A program made the position numbers and the translations under genes. Shown piece after piece: positions 1 through 8,661 of a DNA stretch of 64,000 bases (position 1 is its first letter; each line of letters opens with the position of its first letter). Where the stretch lies: the NCBI RefSeq assembly GCF_003121925.1, contig NZ_QEWR01000003.1:186001-250000 (forward strand), given 5' to 3'. A model generated the notes under the pieces. The model made no database searches. It saw only the letters and a program-made list of their open reading frames with translations, and was not told where the DNA came from. Source of the stretch: Ignatzschineria indica. Lineage in GTDB: Bacteria; Pseudomonadota; Gammaproteobacteria; Cardiobacteriales; Wohlfahrtiimonadaceae.

Positions 1-19
1 ACTAGAGCTTCTCTTTGTA

Positions 20-104
20 TGGTACCGACGCCCAGATTTGAACTGGGACGCAGTTACGCACTACCACCTCAAGGTAGCGTGTCTACCAATTCCACCACGC
101 CGGC
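20..104 (-). tRNA. tRNA-Leu (GAG), copy 1
   Basis: An 85-nt leucine tRNA read on the minus strand. The acceptor GCCGGCG pairs with CGTCGGT (two G-U pairs), and the 3' end is an encoded ACCA. The anticodon stem CTACC/GGTAG encloses the loop TTGAGGT, giving anticodon GAG. A long variable arm and a TTCAAAT T-loop fit class II tRNA-Leu. It differs from the second copy at only two positions, both in the variable arm. Its 3' flank runs off the window start, so its terminator is not visible. Confidence 0.95.
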
Positions 105-213
105 ATTACTCAATCAACTTTTTTAACTGCTTGCTGAATTGAGGAAAACAATATTACAACTCTTCCAACAATAAAACAAGCAGGTGAGAAAAAATAGCGC
201 AAAATATTTTAAA

Positions 214-1212
214 TTGCCAGGATTTACCACTGCATATCTCTCAATCATGCGCCGGCAGATAGCAATCTTTAATCACTAAAATTACCATAAAGCTGTTGTA
301 ATAAAACAGGCTGAACGTTGCCGGTCCTCACTATCGCGTACTTCCGGAAATCACGCGCCGGCAAGTGGCAACTTCTAATATACCGGTAAACTAATCACTT
401 CAATATTATTCCAAATGATAAATCCACATGGCATTGAAGATGCCAAACCGCGGGCATGCACCAGTAAAAAGAACGCAATGGTCGGCTCCCGCTGCTCAAC
501 AACTTCTCTTAAGCATAATTAATAATTAAGTAAAAAAGGTTGAATGAAAGATTGAATGAAAAAAACTGAACGCTGCCGGATCTTACTCTTGCATGCTTCC
601 ACAAATCACGCGCCGGCAGATAGCAATTTTTAATCCCTAAAATTGCTATAAAATTGTTGCAATAAAACAGGCTGAACGTTGCCGGTCCTCACTATCGCGT
701 ACTTCCGGAAATTGCGCGCCGGCAAGTGGCAACTTCTAAAATGCCGGTAAACTAATCGCTTCAATATTATTCCAAATGATAAATCCACTTGGCATTGAAG
801 ATGCCAATCGGCGGGCATGCAGAGGTAAAAAGAACGCAATGGTCATCTCCCGCTGCTCAACAACTTCTCTTAAGCATAATTAATAATTAATTAAAAAAGA
901 TTGAATGAAAAAAACTGAACGTTGCCGGATCTTACTCCTGCATGCTTCCACCAATCACGCGCCGGCAGATAGCAATTTTTAATCCCTAAAATTACCATAA
1001 AGCTGTTGCAATAAAACAGGCTGAACGTTGCCGGTCCTTGCTATCACGTACTTCCAGAAATTGTTCGCCGGCAAGTGGCAACTTCTAAAATGCCGGTAAA
1101 CTAATCGCTTCAATATTATTCCAAATGATAAATCCACATGCATTGAAGATGCCAAACCGCGGGCATGCACCAGTAAAAAGAACGCAATGGTCATCTCCCG
1201 CTGCTCCAGAAC
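214..1212 (+). repeat. Composite palindromic repeat array 1 (three units)
   Basis: Three head-to-tail units fill the gap between the two tRNA-Leu genes. The recurring word GCGCCGGCAGATAGCAAT starts near 249, 610 and 959, so the period is 361 then 349 bp. Each full unit has three modules. E1 is CTGAACGyTGCCGG to ACGCGCCGGCAG. E2 is a related CTGAACGTTGCCGG to CGCCGGCAAG arm pair about 106 bp further on. E3 is a GGCAT/ATGCC hairpin followed by GGGCATGC and a conserved CTCCCGC tail. Unit A is truncated at its 5' end; units B and C start near 566 and 915. Short open frames crossing it are not conserved between arrays, so I see no coding function. The leftover flank 105-213 holds nothing recognisable. 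Confidence 0.9.
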
Positions 1213-1249
1213 CCTTCTTACCTTTTGAAATTAACCTTTTTAAAAACCG

Positions 1250-1287
1250 AAAATAAAAAATCCTAGATAGAATAATCTATCTAGGAT
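1250..1287 (-). terminator. Rho-independent terminator after tRNA-Leu copy 2
   Basis: A perfect 12-bp stem (ATCCTAGATAGA pairing with TCTATCTAGGAT) with a 4-nt loop is followed on the minus strand by a T-rich run. It lies 8 nt past the tRNA 3' end and would end the tpiA-secG-tRNA-Leu transcript before the repeat array. Confidence 0.9.
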
Positions 1288-1294
1288 CTTATGT

Positions 1295-1379
1295 TGGTAC
1301 CGACGCCCAGATTTGAACTGGGACGCTGTTAGGCACTACCACCTCAAGGTAGCGTGTCTACCAATTCCACCACGCCGGC
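1295..1379 (-). tRNA. tRNA-Leu (GAG), copy 2
   Basis: An 85-nt tRNA with the same acceptor, D-arm, anticodon (GAG), T-arm and encoded CCA as the copy at 20-104. It differs only at two variable-arm positions (C and A here, G and T in copy 1). It sits 25 bp downstream of secG on the same strand, the tpiA-secG-tRNA-Leu order known from other gammaproteobacteria, so this is probably the ancestral locus and copy 1 a duplicate. Confidence 0.95.
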
Positions 1380-1404
1380 ATAACTTTTAAAATCTGCTGC
1401 AGAG

Positions 1405-1719
1405 TTACTTCGTTACAGGCTCACTACCACCAATAACAGGAACTTCCTGAATCGGGAGTGAATCGATCACACTACTGCTAGCGCTAATCTTACCTGAATT
1501 AAACATCATTACAAGACTTGTAATGAAAAAAAGCGCAACCATCCATTTTGTAAGACGTGCGAGAAAGTTCGCTTTACCCGCTGCGCCAAATACTGTACCG
1601 GATGCACCCTGTCCGAAAGAAGCACCTATATTCGCGCCCTTACCTTGCTGTACAAGTACTAATGCAATAATAATAAGACATACTACAACATGAAGAACAT
1701 AAATTAGATTTTCAAGCAT
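1405..1719 (-). CDS. secG: Preprotein translocase subunit SecG
   Basis: A 104-residue inner-membrane protein, the small accessory subunit of the SecYEG channel that assists SecA-driven export. Two hydrophobic segments (about residues 3-21 and 55-75) flank the conserved cytosolic loop LVQQGKGANIGASFGQGAS, with the FLAR motif just after it. The length is normal for the family. The ATG has an upstream AGAAGAAAG-type ribosome site. It lies 24 bp downstream of tpiA and 25 bp before tRNA-Leu on the same strand, so the three are likely co-transcribed. Confidence 0.95.
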   Translation of the reverse strand: MLENLIYVLHVVVCLIIIALVLVQQGKGANIGASFGQGASGTVFGAAGKANFLARLTKWMVALFFITSLVMMFNSGKISASSSVIDSLPIQEVPVIGGSEPVTK

Positions 1720-1743
1720 CTTTCTTCTCTACCTTATCCTAAA

Positions 1744-2493
1744 TTAGGCTAAAACAATCTTTGCAAACTCTTTAGCTTTTAACGATGCGCCTCCAACGAG
1801 AGCCCCATCAATATTCTCTTGTGCGAAGAGCGATTCTACATTTGATGCATTCACGCTACCGCCATAAACAACCCTTACGAGGTTCGATATTTTATCATCG
1901 TAACTTTTTAAAGTACAGAGAATAAAATTATGAACACTCTCCGCCTCTTCCGGCGTCGCTGTTTTACCTGTACCAATTGCCCAAACAGGCTCATATGCAA
2001 TAATGGCCTCTTTAAAAGCATCAATACCAATAGCATCGATAACAGAGGTTAACTGCTGCTTAATCACCGCTTCTGTTCTGCCCGACTCACGCTCTTCTAA
2101 CGTTTCACCTACACAGATAACAGGAATCAGACCTGCATCAACAACTGCTTTCATCTTCTTGGCAACATCTGCATCTGTCTCGCCATAGAGCGTTCTGCGC
2201 TCAGAGTGACCAATTAAGACATAACGGCAACCAAAATCTTCCACCATCGCAAGCGAAATCTCTCCAGTAAAAGCGCCTTTCGCTTCTGCCGAAACATTCT
2301 GAACACCTACTTTAATATTGCTGCCTTCAGTAATAGAAGCGACCTGCTGAATATAGATCGCAGGGGGGAATACCACCACTTCCGCATCAGCATCTTTTAC
2401 AAGCTCCATCAGCTCATTGAGAAGCTCACGATTCTCCGCAAGTGATCCATTCATCTTCCAGTTACCGGCAACAAACTGCTTTTTACGATCCAT
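1744..2493 (-). CDS. tpiA: Triosephosphate isomerase
   Basis: Catalyses interconversion of dihydroxyacetone phosphate and glyceraldehyde 3-phosphate in cytosolic glycolysis and gluconeogenesis. The 249-residue length is typical. Visible signatures are the N-terminal GNWKMNGS with the catalytic Asn/Lys, GHSERR with the electrophilic His, the catalytic-base motif AYEPVWAIGTGK, and the phosphate-binding YGGSV and GALVGGASL near the C-terminus. It is divergent from mreB across a 219-bp gap, with an AGGAGAAT ribosome site before the ATG. It is the first gene of the tpiA-secG-tRNA-Leu unit. Confidence 0.97.
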   Translation of the reverse strand: MDRKKQFVAGNWKMNGSLAENRELLNELMELVKDADAEVVVFPPAIYIQQVASITEGSNIKVGVQNVSAEAKGAFTGEISLAMVEDFGCRYVLIGHSERRTLYGETDADVAKKMKAVVDAGLIPVICVGETLEERESGRTEAVIKQQLTSVIDAIGIDAFKEAIIAYEPVWAIGTGKTATPEEAESVHNFILCTLKSYDDKISNLVRVVYGGSVNASNVESLFAQENIDGALVGGASLKAKEFAKIVLA

Positions 2494-2563
2494 CTAATTC
2501 TCCTTCAAGACTCGATAACAATAAAAATTTTCTAAATATTTTAATCATCTGGCGCCATTAATT

Positions 2564-2571
2564 GCTATAAT
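2564..2571 (+). promoter_or_regulatory. Candidate extended -10 promoter for mreB
   Basis: TGCTATAAT (the TATAAT at 2566-2571 preceded by TGC) is an extended -10 element about 140 bp upstream of mreB. I see no good -35, which extended -10 promoters tolerate. The long leader to mreB holds no recognised element. Confidence 0.5.
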
Positions 2572-2703
2572 CGTACCTTATTTTCTAGGAGCCTGCCTAC
2601 TTTATAAAAGATTAATTCTGATTCATTCTTTCAGATTCATTCTTTACTCTCTTTATTGAAGATTTGATAGGTGGGTTAATAAAATTAACCGAATTCACAT
2701 TGA

Positions 2704-3765
<1,062 letters not shown>

Positions 3766-3781
3766 AATTTAATAAGCGATA

Positions 3782-3817
3782 AAACCCCTATCTTGAATCA
3801 CTTCTCGGTAGGGGTTT
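3782..3817 (+). terminator. Stem-loop between mreB and mreC, possible attenuator
   Basis: AAACCCCTA pairs perfectly with TAGGGGTTT across an 18-nt loop, followed by TCTCTATC, a weak T-tract. It fits a partial terminator that would lower transcription of mreC onward relative to mreB; this role is inferred. Confidence 0.6.
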
Positions 3818-3888
3818 CTCTATCATCCCGCCTTCATCGGCACCTCATCTTTTACCATTTTTTTGCAAAGTAGACGGGCTAATATTTT

Positions 3889-4746
3889 ATGGATAAGCAA
3901 GATAAAGGGCAGGAACAATTTGAGTTCCAAAGCTTTGGCCTTAAAGGAAAGACGATTCTTTTCTGCTTGCTCTCGATCGCGCTGATGTTTCTCGATCATC
4001 GAACGAGCTATCTTCGCCTCCCTAAATATTATTTAGAAGAGATTATTCATCCGCTCTCACTTATTGCAGAAGCCCCCTATCGCGGTATTGAACGACTCAA
4101 ACAGTGGTATACCGAAAAAGAGGAGCTTCTACAAAGAATCGCAACATTAGAAGAGAAAGAGCTCTATCTTGCTTACGAAACACAGCAGATGGCGGCATTA
4201 ACTGCCGAAAATAGACGTCTTCGCCTACTGCTACAATCCTCCTCAAAGCTTGATCACTCCACCATTATTGCGCAACTGATCAATATTAACTCCGATCCCT
4301 ATCGCCATATTGTGCTTCTCAATCGTGGTGCGAATCAAGGTGTAGAGGAGAATCTTCCCGTCTTAAATAATCTTGGAATTGTTGGGCAGACGGTCTCTGT
4401 CTCCCCCTCCTCGAGCAAAGTGATTCTCATTACCGATCCTCACCACTCGCTTCCGGTTGAGGTCAATCGTAATGGCATTCGAGGAATTGCTAATGGAAAT
4501 GGAAAGCTCAATGAGATTGAGATCTCCAATATCGCTTTTGATGATGATGTGAAAGTGGGCGATCTTCTAGTGACATCAGGGTTAGATGAACGCTTTCCGC
4601 AAGGCTACCCTGTTGCGGTGATTAAGACAATTACCGTCGACTCGACAGGATACTTTGCTAAAATTATAGCAACCCCCACTGCAAAATTAGATCGGATTCG
4701 TGAGGTCTTAATCTTAACGCCGGGAGAGTATGATGACCTTCCTTAA
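3889..4746 (+). CDS. mreC: Rod shape-determining protein MreC
   Basis: Bitopic inner-membrane protein that links MreB/MreD to PBP2 and RodA in the periplasm. The 285 residues show a short cytoplasmic N-terminus, one transmembrane helix (about 20-37), a coiled-coil-prone charged stretch (about 65-110), and the MreC beta-domain. The beta-domain includes DPYRHIVLLNRGANQGVEENLPV, VGQTV, and the later VGDLLVTSGLDERFPQGYPVA motif. The last 17 bp overlap the start of mreD, indicating translational coupling. Confidence 0.95.
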   Translation: MDKQDKGQEQFEFQSFGLKGKTILFCLLSIALMFLDHRTSYLRLPKYYLEEIIHPLSLIAEAPYRGIERLKQWYTEKEELLQRIATLEEKELYLAYETQQMAALTAENRRLRLLLQSSSKLDHSTIIAQLININSDPYRHIVLLNRGANQGVEENLPVLNNLGIVGQTVSVSPSSSKVILITDPHHSLPVEVNRNGIRGIANGNGKLNEIEISNIAFDDDVKVGDLLVTSGLDERFPQGYPVAVIKTITVDSTGYFAKIIATPTAKLDRIREVLILTPGEYDDLP

Positions 4747-5224
4747 ACGATTGATTATCATTTTAATCACTTTTGGTATCTCTATCGTATTAGATACCAT
4801 CTCAATGCCCAATTTTTTTGAGGCGATTCGCCCTAACTGGACCACAATGACGATGCTCTTTTGGGCCGTCAAGCTCCGAAAACACTTTGGTGTTGGTTCG
4901 GCATGGCTAATGGGATTGCTACTCGATATCTCTAAATCCTTTGTCTGGGGATTGCATGGTTTTACCTTTGCGCTCCTCTGTTATATTGTGAAGCGCTACT
5001 ACCCTCGAATAAAGTCCTTTACATTACCGGAGCAGACGATTCTTATCCCCTTTCTCTTTGCTGCCCAATCACTCATTACAATCTGGGTGAATGGTATTTT
5101 AGGCAACTCAACCCCTAGTTTTACCCATTGGGTCATGCCCATTGTCGTCTCAAGTCTCTTCTGGCCTATTCTTAATATTCTTCTCAATGAGATCTGTGAA
5201 GTTTTTGGCATTAACGATAAGTAA
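4730..5224 (+). CDS. mreD: Rod shape-determining protein MreD
   Basis: A 164-residue polytopic inner-membrane component of the elongasome, mostly hydrophobic with about five predicted helices. The N-terminal FEAIRPNWTTMTMLFW and GLLLDISKSFVWGLHGFTFALLCY segments are typical of MreD. It starts within the 3' end of mreC. Two consecutive ATG codons are available at the start and either could be used. It is followed by a 186-bp spacer of short tandem repeats before mrdA. Confidence 0.93.
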   Translation: MMTFLKRLIIILITFGISIVLDTISMPNFFEAIRPNWTTMTMLFWAVKLRKHFGVGSAWLMGLLLDISKSFVWGLHGFTFALLCYIVKRYYPRIKSFTLPEQTILIPFLFAAQSLITIWVNGILGNSTPSFTHWVMPIVVSSLFWPILNILLNEICEVFGINDK

Positions 5225-5244
5225 AAACAGAATATTCTATAGAA

Positions 5245-5310
5245 TATCTGAGAAAAATATCTGAGAAAAATACCTGAGAAAAAGGATCTAAGAAAAAATA
5301 TTTAAGAAAA
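5245..5310. repeat. 13-bp imperfect tandem repeat upstream of mrdA
   Basis: TATCTGAGAAAAA occurs at 5245-5257 and 5258-5270, then as TACCTGAGAAAAA at 5271-5283, followed by two more degenerate copies. A 15-bp direct repeat (ATAGAATCAATGGTC/ATAGAATCAATAGTC) follows in the same spacer. The spacer lies between mreD and mrdA. Confidence 0.85.
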
Positions 5311-5410
5311 CGATAAGAGAGGGACGATAGAATCAATGGTCATAGAATCAATAGTCAATACCCCAACAAAAAGCTAAAACCATCGAATGGATAGATGAAT
5401 CGATAGACCT

Positions 5411-7528
5411 ATGAATGTAACGAGCAATAAGAAGAAAACAAATAGTAACTCTCTCTTTTTAGGGCGAGCGATCTTATGCGCTATCCTGGTTCTCTGTGGC
5501 TTTCTCTTTCTTATCGGCCGCCTCTTTCACCTTCAGGTGATCGAACATGAGCTCTATACCACTCGCTCCAATGACAATCGCATTAAACTTCTCCCACTCC
5601 CCCCCACTCGAGGGCAGATCTTCGATCGTAATGGGGAGGTTTTAGCGACCAATGTGCCGATCTACAATCTCGAGATTGTCCGGCAAGATCTCACTCTCCC
5701 CCTCGATCAGATACTCGAAGAGATCAATGCGCTTGTACCGCTCACAGAAGAGGAGATCAAACAGTTTGAGCGTGGTCTTCGCCGCGCTAACCGGCAAGAG
5801 AGTGTTGTTCTAAAGAAGGGGCTTACTGAAGAGGAATCTGCCCTTATTGCCATCAATCTCCATAAGCTTAATGGTGTCAATCTTCAAGCTGATCTAGTTC
5901 GTATCTATCCTTATAAGAATCGTGCTGTCCATGCTATCGGCTATGTGGGAAGAGTCGATACTCGCGATCTCAAAGAGATTGAGGAGCAAGGCTTGCAACA
6001 TGAATATAGTGGCATCACTCATATCGGCAAAAGAGGCGCCGAGAAGAGTTTTGAACATATTTTACGAGGCTCCATGGGTTTTGAGACGGTGGAGGCAAGT
6101 TCTTCAGGCCGAACGGTCCGCAAAATCGATGAAGTCCCTCCTGTGCCGGGGAAAAATATCTACTTAACTCTCGACCTACGCCTGCAGATTCTGGCAGAAG
6201 AGGCGCTAGAAGACTATGATGGCGCTATCGTTGCGCTTGATCCTCAAAGTGGGGATGTCCTCGCCTTTGTCTCAAAGCCAACCTATGACCCCAATCTCTT
6301 TGTCGATGGAATCACCCATAAAGATTTTAATGAGTTAAATAATGATCCCTCGACCCCTTTCCTTAACCGTGTGATGCAAGGGCTCTATCCTCCCGGCTCG
6401 GTTATTAAACCGCAGATCGGTCTTGCCGGCCTTGAGAATGATTTTATTACAGAGAATACCATCATCAACTGTAAAGGATATTTCTCTGTTCCCGGCAATA
6501 ATCATAAATTTAGAGATATGGGCTACTATGGTCCCTCCGATCTACGAAAATCGATCGAGCGCTCCTGCGATGTCTTCTTCTATGAGTTAGCCTACAATAT
6601 GGGCGTGACCATTATGACTGATTTTCTAAAACCATTTGCACTTGGAACCCCCACCAACATCGATCTCTTAGGAGAATCGAAAGGGGTTGCACCAACGCCG
6701 GAGTATAAACGTCAACGTTTTAAACAACCTTGGTACACCGGAGATACCATCACTGCCGGCATCGGTCAAAGTTATTGGCTGACAACGCCGCTACAGATCG
6801 CACAAGCTACCGCGATTGTCGGAATGCGAGGTGAGGCTTTCGAACCCCATATTTTAGGGGCAACAGCGATGCCTCCCTCTAATCAGAAAGAGTTTGTGAT
6901 CCCCAATCCTATCAAACCGATTGTCCTTAAAGATGAGAAGTATTGGGATGTGGCAATCGATGGAATGGTCGCTGTTGTTCATGGCGCTAAAGGAACAGCA
7001 AGAGCAACAAAATCGGATCGTTATAAAACTGCCGGGAAAACTGGAACTGCACAAGTGAAGACAATAGCCCAAGGCGCAAAGTATGATGCCAATAAACTCG
7101 ATCGCCGTCATCGAGATCACGCTTGGTATGTCGCTTTTGCGCCGGTAGAGTCCCCTAAAATCGCTATTTCAGTGATTGTTGAAAATGGTGGCTCGGGCTC
7201 TCGCGTTGCCGCGCCGATTGCTAAAAAGCTTCTAGATGCTTGGCTTCTCGACTTTGATACACCTTATGCCAAAGAGACTCTCGCTCGCGTTAAAGCGGAA
7301 GAGGGGGCATTTGCCCATGAAGAGGAGATGGCGCTTCCTCTCTTAGAACTTGAGTCGATGCCCTATCTCGAAGAGATTCCTACAGAGAAGCAAGAGGAGA
7401 ATTCATCCCCTAATCAACAGATGCCCGACCTTAAATCATTGATGAATATTCGCTTAGGTTCAAAAACTCCCAAGAACAATCTTCTCTTAGAACGAAGTGA
7501 ACCTTATCAGAAGGAGGATGAGCTATGA
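5411..7528 (+). CDS. mrdA: Penicillin-binding protein 2, elongation transpeptidase
   Basis: Class B PBP that cross-links peptidoglycan during lateral-wall growth with RodA. The 705 residues have an N-terminal transmembrane anchor (about 18-41), a PBP dimer/pedestal domain, then the transpeptidase. Active-site motifs are S330-V-I-K (in YPPGSVIKP), S385-C-D, and K543-T-G (in AGKTGTAQV). The serine number matches E. coli PBP2. The C-terminal tail beyond about residue 630 is acidic, Glu/Pro rich and longer than in E. coli. It overlaps rodA by ATGA, so the two are translationally coupled. Confidence 0.97.
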   Translation: MNVTSNKKKTNSNSLFLGRAILCAILVLCGFLFLIGRLFHLQVIEHELYTTRSNDNRIKLLPLPPTRGQIFDRNGEVLATNVPIYNLEIVRQDLTLPLDQILEEINALVPLTEEEIKQFERGLRRANRQESVVLKKGLTEEESALIAINLHKLNGVNLQADLVRIYPYKNRAVHAIGYVGRVDTRDLKEIEEQGLQHEYSGITHIGKRGAEKSFEHILRGSMGFETVEASSSGRTVRKIDEVPPVPGKNIYLTLDLRLQILAEEALEDYDGAIVALDPQSGDVLAFVSKPTYDPNLFVDGITHKDFNELNNDPSTPFLNRVMQGLYPPGSVIKPQIGLAGLENDFITENTIINCKGYFSVPGNNHKFRDMGYYGPSDLRKSIERSCDVFFYELAYNMGVTIMTDFLKPFALGTPTNIDLLGESKGVAPTPEYKRQRFKQPWYTGDTITAGIGQSYWLTTPLQIAQATAIVGMRGEAFEPHILGATAMPPSNQKEFVIPNPIKPIVLKDEKYWDVAIDGMVAVVHGAKGTARATKSDRYKTAGKTGTAQVKTIAQGAKYDANKLDRRHRDHAWYVAFAPVESPKIAISVIVENGGSGSRVAAPIAKKLLDAWLLDFDTPYAKETLARVKAEEGAFAHEEEMALPLLELESMPYLEEIPTEKQEENSSPNQQMPDLKSLMNIRLGSKTPKNNLLLERSEPYQKEDEL

Positions 7529-8661
7529 GACATGAAGAGCTCTACCATACCATCGAGGTGAAGCCAAAAGGATTACTCGCCTTCTTCCATCTCGATACTG
7601 TTTTAACCTTTCTTATCTCTATGTTGGCGCTCTTTAGTATCGCGGTTCTCTGGAGTGCATCAAACCACAATACAGCCTATATCACCTCCCAAGCGCTCAA
7701 AATCGCAGCTGGCTTTGTGATTATGGTATTTATCGCCTTTCTTCCCCCAGAAAGATTGAAACAACTGACCCCTGTCATCTATATTGTTGCGCTTCTCCTC
7801 CTACTTGCCGTGATCTTCATCGGAATTGAGGCCAATGGCGCCTATCGTTGGATCGACCTTAAGCTCTTTCGCTTCCAACCCTCCGAGATTGCCAAGTTAG
7901 CTGTTCCCATGATGGTGGCCTACTATCTCCATAAGAGTAAAATTCCACCTAGCTTTTTCAATGTCGTCGGCTCACTCCTTCTCATTGCGCTACCAGTCTC
8001 TCTAATCTTCCTTCAGCCCGATCTTGGAACGGCCATTATCGTGCTCTTCTCCGGCATTATTGTTCTCTTTTTAGGCGGATTACAGTGGCGCTATATCTTA
8101 ATCGCTTTTGGATTAATTGCGATCGCACTCCCCTCTCTCTGGTTTTTTGGTATGAAAGAGTATCAGAAAGATCGAGTAGAGACATTTCTCAATCCAGAGC
8201 TTGATCCGCTCGGCAAAGGATATCAGATTATTCAATCGAAGATCGCTATTGGCTCTGGTGGCATCTATGGAAAAGGTTGGGAGAATAGTACTCAGGTCTC
8301 ACTTCAGTTTCTTCCTGAAGCGACAACAGATTTTATCTATGCCATTATTGGTGAAGAATTTGGGCTAATCGGTTCTGTTCTTCTCTTAATCTGTTATCTT
8401 ATGATCATTTGGCGCGGACTCTATATCTCCTATCATGCTCGAGATAGTTTCTATCAATTAGTGGGGGGAGCGGTCTGCCTCGTGTTCTTTTTCTATGTCT
8501 TTGTTAATACCGGCATGGTCAGTGGTGTACTCCCTGTTGTAGGTGTCCCACTGCCCTTTATTAGTTATGGAGGGACCTCAATTATGACTCTCTTTATCTC
8601 CTTTGGTATATTAATGAACATCTATTCACATCCCGCATCTATTACAAAGAGGATTCAATAA
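7525..8661 (+). CDS. rodA: Peptidoglycan glycosyltransferase RodA
   Basis: SEDS-family lipid II polymerase partnering with PBP2 in the elongasome. The 378 residues contain roughly ten transmembrane helices. Family signatures are LFRFQPSEIAKLAVP, LQPDLGTAIIV (with the SEDS Asp), the extracytoplasmic KDRVETFLNPELDPLGKGYQ loop, FLPEATTDFIYAIIGEEFGL, and the C-terminal VGVPLPFISYGGTS. It starts inside mrdA (ATGA overlap), and its stop directly abuts the mltB start. Confidence 0.97.
   Translation: MRHEELYHTIEVKPKGLLAFFHLDTVLTFLISMLALFSIAVLWSASNHNTAYITSQALKIAAGFVIMVFIAFLPPERLKQLTPVIYIVALLLLLAVIFIGIEANGAYRWIDLKLFRFQPSEIAKLAVPMMVAYYLHKSKIPPSFFNVVGSLLLIALPVSLIFLQPDLGTAIIVLFSGIIVLFLGGLQWRYILIAFGLIAIALPSLWFFGMKEYQKDRVETFLNPELDPLGKGYQIIQSKIAIGSGGIYGKGWENSTQVSLQFLPEATTDFIYAIIGEEFGLIGSVLLLICYLMIIWRGLYISYHARDSFYQLVGGAVCLVFFFYVFVNTGMVSGVLPVVGVPLPFISYGGTSIMTLFISFGILMNIYSHPASITKRIQ

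Noticed and set aside
630-1194. Two similar 69-71 codon frames on the minus strand in repeat array 1
   Set aside because: Both are readings of the same repeat unit. The frame is not kept in arrays 2 and 3, and there are no ribosome-binding sites.
214-1212. CRISPR array
   Set aside because: The units are long (about 350 bp) and similar throughout. There are no short direct repeats separated by unique spacers, and no cas genes are nearby.
214-1212. Repeat modules derived from tRNA-Leu, because both contain CCAC..GCCGGCA
   Set aside because: The likeness is limited to about a dozen bases around GCCGGC, which is common throughout the window. No tRNA fold is present in the repeats.
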